This document shows positions 61,780-64,000 of a stretch of 64,000 bases of DNA, one piece after another. The position numbers were made by a program, and so were the translations under genes. The stretch covers positions 39,754-103,753 of the forward strand of contig DASTGN010000005.1 in the NCBI GenBank assembly GCA_035719105.1. The letters are read 5' to 3'. The stretch's first letter is position 1. Each line of letters opens with the position of its first letter. The notes beneath the pieces were generated by a model. The model was not told where the DNA came from and made no database searches. It worked only from the letters and a program-made list of their open reading frames with translations. Origin of the DNA: UBA8389 sp035719105 (GTDB lineage Bacteria; Bacteroidota; Bacteroidia; Bacteroidales; UBA1402).

Positions 61780-62073
61780 ATGAGAATACGGAATAGAGAA
61801 CTTTTAGACAAATTTGTAAAGAAACATGCTGATTCAAAGAAAGCGATTCAGACTTTCATAGAGTTTGTTGAGGAAGCTGAATGGCAGAGTTTAAAAGACA
61901 TTAAAGCTGATTTTAATTCAGTAGATTACGTTACTAACGAGCGATTTGTATTCGATATTAGAGGAAATAAATACCGAATTATTGCAGTAATCATTTTTGT
62001 TGGAGGTGTTTTCTCGATACGATTTATAGGAACACATGCTGAATACAGTAAGATAGATGCCAAACAGATATAA
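61780..62073 (+). CDS. higB: HigB-family toxin
   Basis: 97 residues. RIRNRELLDKFVKKHADSKK, then DIKADFNSVDYVTNERFVFD, IRGNKYRIIAVIIF and FIGTHAEYSKI match the HigB (PF09907) family, which cleaves mRNA on the ribosome. The toxin gene is first, as in HigBA. It is on the plus strand, unlike the modules of the array. Confidence 0.94.
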   Translation: MRIRNRELLDKFVKKHADSKKAIQTFIEFVEEAEWQSLKDIKADFNSVDYVTNERFVFDIRGNKYRIIAVIIFVGGVFSIRFIGTHAEYSKIDAKQI

Positions 62074-62091
62074 TAGAAAGTAAAGGAAATT

Positions 62092-62508
62092 ATGGAAAAG
62101 AAATTTAGTGATATTACAGAAATACACACACTTGAATTGTTTAAACAAGTGTCTGAATATACCGATGCTTTAATTGATGAAGCAACGGCTAATGGTTCGT
62201 TGGAAGAACAAGGAGCAGATAATGAATACACTCGTGAAATTGGACGTGTAGGTCGATTGTGTGCAGACTATGAAAGCATGTACATGAAATTTGAACATTT
62301 GAAGTTCAAATCACCACTGGTGGTTTCAATTGAAAACGAAATGGAAAAACGCCATATTAAACAACGCCAAACGGCTTTATTATTGGATGTTAAGGAATCC
62401 ACCTTTAGCCAAATAATGACAGGTAAGCGCCCAGTATCGATGCGTATGGCTAAACGTTTATATAAGGAATTAAATATTGATCCGCGACTAATTTTGGAGT
62501 TCTCATAA
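62092..62508 (+). CDS. higA: HigA-family antitoxin
   Basis: 138 residues, 18 bp after higB. The N-terminal half is helical and acidic (toxin-binding); the C-terminal helix-turn-helix is IKQRQTALLLDVKESTFSQI and ends MRMAKRLYKELNIDPRLIL. It should bind the palindrome upstream of higB. Confidence 0.9.
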   Translation: MEKKFSDITEIHTLELFKQVSEYTDALIDEATANGSLEEQGADNEYTREIGRVGRLCADYESMYMKFEHLKFKSPLVVSIENEMEKRHIKQRQTALLLDVKESTFSQIMTGKRPVSMRMAKRLYKELNIDPRLILEFS

Positions 62509-62540
62509 TCAAAATGATCTCCGAAATCATCTGTAATTTA

Positions 62541-62577
62541 CCACCCTTGCATTTTACTATGCAGAGGTGGTTTTTTG
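62541..62577 (+). terminator. Terminator of higBA
   Basis: CCACC...GCAT and ATGC...GGTGG form a stem with an internal loop, followed by TTTTTTG. It is 32 bp after the higA stop. Nothing else is recognised in 62578-62691. Confidence 0.75.
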
Positions 62578-62691
62578 TTAATCCCAAAATATCAGTCTTC
62601 TACTTTAGTCCATAACTTTTCAAATTAATACCGGGCATCCACAATTACCATGTCTTTCTCTTTCTTAATTTCTAATATAATTGTAGACACT

Positions 62692-63994
62692 AGTGGGCAA
62701 TAAAAATAAAAATTAGTTCTTTGAAATCCTTTGTACATCGCAGTTGTAGCGTTTATTTTGAGCGTGACGATTTGAAATGAAAATTTGGTTTTTAGCTTTG
62801 TGAAAAGCAAAATACCATGAATCAAGGCAAGTACATCTTCGCTCAGCTTACAGATTTTCTGCCCCGTAGGGTGTTCGACAGGTTTGTTGAAACTCACAAT
62901 GGCAACAAATATGTCAAGTCGTTCACCTGTTGGAACCAGATGCTCTGTATGGTATTTGGCCAGTTAACATCCAGAGATAGCATGCGTGATTTGATGCTGA
63001 GTTTGGAAGCTCATAAGCCAAAATTCTACCATCTCGGTTTTGGTCAGACATTCTCTCGAAGGAATCATGGCATAGCAAACGAGAACCGAAGCTATAAGAT
63101 TTTCGAGGAGTTTGCCTACGTATTGATCGAGGAAGCCCGTCGGAGTTGTTACCGTGACGATTTCGAAGTGAAGGTTGACGGTAACGTTTACGCTTTGGAT
63201 TCAACGACCATTGACCTTTGTCTAAGCGTCTTCTGGTGGGCTGAGTTTAGAAAGCATAAGGGAGGAATCAAACTTCACACCTTATATGATGTGAAGACCA
63301 ATATCCCGAGTTTCTTGTATATCACGACGGCCAAAGTGCACGATGTCAACATATTGGATCTGATACCATTGGAAGTGGGAAGCTTCTATATTGTTGACAT
63401 GGGTTACATCGATTACCAGCGACTCTACCGAATTCACAACCATGGTTCGTTCTTTGTCACCAGGGCTAAGGATAACATGCGCTTCAAGCGGATGTATTCC
63501 AAGAAGGTGGACAAGAAGACAGGAGTGCTGAGTGACCAGGTCGGAAAGCTTGAAACTTACCAATCAAGCAGGCATTATCCTGAGAAGCTTCGGCGTATCA
63601 GATACTATGATGAAATCACCAAAATGGAGTTGATCTTTATCACGAACAACACCACTTTGGATGCAACCGAAATAGCATTGCTTTATAAGAAACGCTGGCA
63701 AGTAGAACTGTTCTTCAAATGGATGAAACAGCATCTGAAAATCAAATCCTTTTGGGGTACGAGTATCAACGCTGTCAAGATCCAAATGTATTCTGCAATC
63801 ATCGCTTACTGTTTGGTGGCCATTATTGGTAACAAACTGAAAGTTGACCGCAAAATCTACGAAATTCTACAAATTCTTAGCATCTCTCTACTGGATAAAA
63901 CTCCTATAAATGAGATACTTACAAAATGCGACTACAAAGATGTCAAAGAACTCGATTATAAACAACTAATAATCAGTGGGTTTTAATTGCCCAC
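62692..63994. mobile_element. IS4-family insertion sequence, second type
   Basis: About 1303 bp. Ends read AGTGGGCAATAAAAA (left) and, reversed, GTGGGCAATTAAAA (right). These differ from the ends of the element at 47948, so the two are distinct types. The target duplication cannot be read because the window ends 6 bp after the right end. Confidence 0.8.
62817..63986 (+). CDS. IS4-family (DUF4372) transposase
   Basis: 389 residues, intact. IFAQLTDFLPRRVFDRFVET and DSMRDLMLSLEAHKPKFYHL make up the DUF4372 region; catalytic residues are in YALDSTTIDLC, YIVDMGYIDYQ and YKKRWQVELFFKWMKQHLKI. The same length and order as the transposase at 47968, but clearly different in sequence. Confidence 0.95.
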   Translation: MNQGKYIFAQLTDFLPRRVFDRFVETHNGNKYVKSFTCWNQMLCMVFGQLTSRDSMRDLMLSLEAHKPKFYHLGFGQTFSRRNHGIANENRSYKIFEEFAYVLIEEARRSCYRDDFEVKVDGNVYALDSTTIDLCLSVFWWAEFRKHKGGIKLHTLYDVKTNIPSFLYITTAKVHDVNILDLIPLEVGSFYIVDMGYIDYQRLYRIHNHGSFFVTRAKDNMRFKRMYSKKVDKKTGVLSDQVGKLETYQSSRHYPEKLRRIRYYDEITKMELIFITNNTTLDATEIALLYKKRWQVELFFKWMKQHLKIKSFWGTSINAVKIQMYSAIIAYCLVAIIGNKLKVDRKIYEILQILSISLLDKTPINEILTKCDYKDVKELDYKQLIISGF

Positions 63995-64000
63995 GCATGA

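Noticed and set aside
47948..63994. The two IS4 elements as ends of one composite transposon
   Set aside because: Their terminal repeats differ and the left one has its own 9-bp target duplication, so they inserted independently.

Overview
The window comes from a bacterium of the phylum Bacteroidota, most likely a Bacteroidales-like relative that uses the type IX secretion system. The evidence is a T9SS C-terminal sorting domain, a carboxypeptidase-regulatory-domain TonB receptor, the Bacteroidota set of envelope genes (LptC, LptE, SecG, PpiD-like), the tiny AURKAIP1/COX24-type basic protein next to HU, and many promoters of the Bacteroidota form TTTG-N19/20-TAnnTTTG. I cannot name genus or species.

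Layout. 1-5.35 kb: the 3' part of a large RHS/YD-repeat protein with a unique C-terminal tail, followed 12 bp later by a small gene that is a candidate immunity protein. 5.6-28.4 kb: ordinary chromosomal core. RNase G, a 30-residue basic protein, HU; mutY, ssb and a phosphopantetheinyl transferase on the plus strand; an iron-complex ABC permease and binding protein; an operon of sigma-54 activator, lptE, a TPR protein and secG; pdxA; rlmN; a PpiD/SurA-type foldase; then a compact minus-strand run from nitroreductase through a DUF2520 protein, a KdsC-like phosphatase, maf, coaX and an outer-membrane protein to lptC. A TonB receptor and a DUF47 (PhoU-like) gene follow on the plus strand. 28.4-41.5 kb: minus-strand accessory genes (CDF transporter, hemolysin III, EamA transporter with a His-rich tail, GNAT, DUF2200, RsgA, XRE/DUF2975 pair, lipocalin, DHFR-like, SIMPL), ending in decayed material that includes half of a rifampin ADP-ribosyltransferase gene. 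41.5-46.1 kb: a secreted heparinase II/III-like polysaccharide lyase overlapping an alpha/beta hydrolase, probably one polysaccharide-degrading unit. 46.1-51.4 kb: small lipoproteins, a STAS-like protein, an intact IS4-family element with 9-bp target duplication, a lipoprotein with three FN3-like repeats and a FISUMP domain, and an orphan minimal nucleotidyltransferase.

The most notable part is 51.5-59.8 kb. Here a 73-bp imperfect inverted repeat (bounded by CTAAC and GTTAG) occurs five times complete and twice truncated. It separates small minus-strand modules that each carry their own promoter: ParDE plus VapBC, MazF-type, RelE/XRE, Fic, YoeB/YefM and MazEF. The heptamers that face each other across each module are complementary in 6 or 7 of 7 positions, which is the signature of integron cassettes with attC sites. 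No integron integrase is present, so I read this as a cassette array lacking an integrase within view (CALIN-type). Four modules also share a conserved leader of about 120 bp next to the repeat. IS3 and IS110 elements have interrupted the array.

59.8-64 kb: a damaged IS110-family element, a long non-coding stretch with two hairpins and a divergent attC-like site, a plus-strand HigBA toxin-antitoxin pair with a very clear promoter and operator, and a second, different IS4-family element that reaches the end of the window. No rRNA, tRNA or CRISPR array was found.
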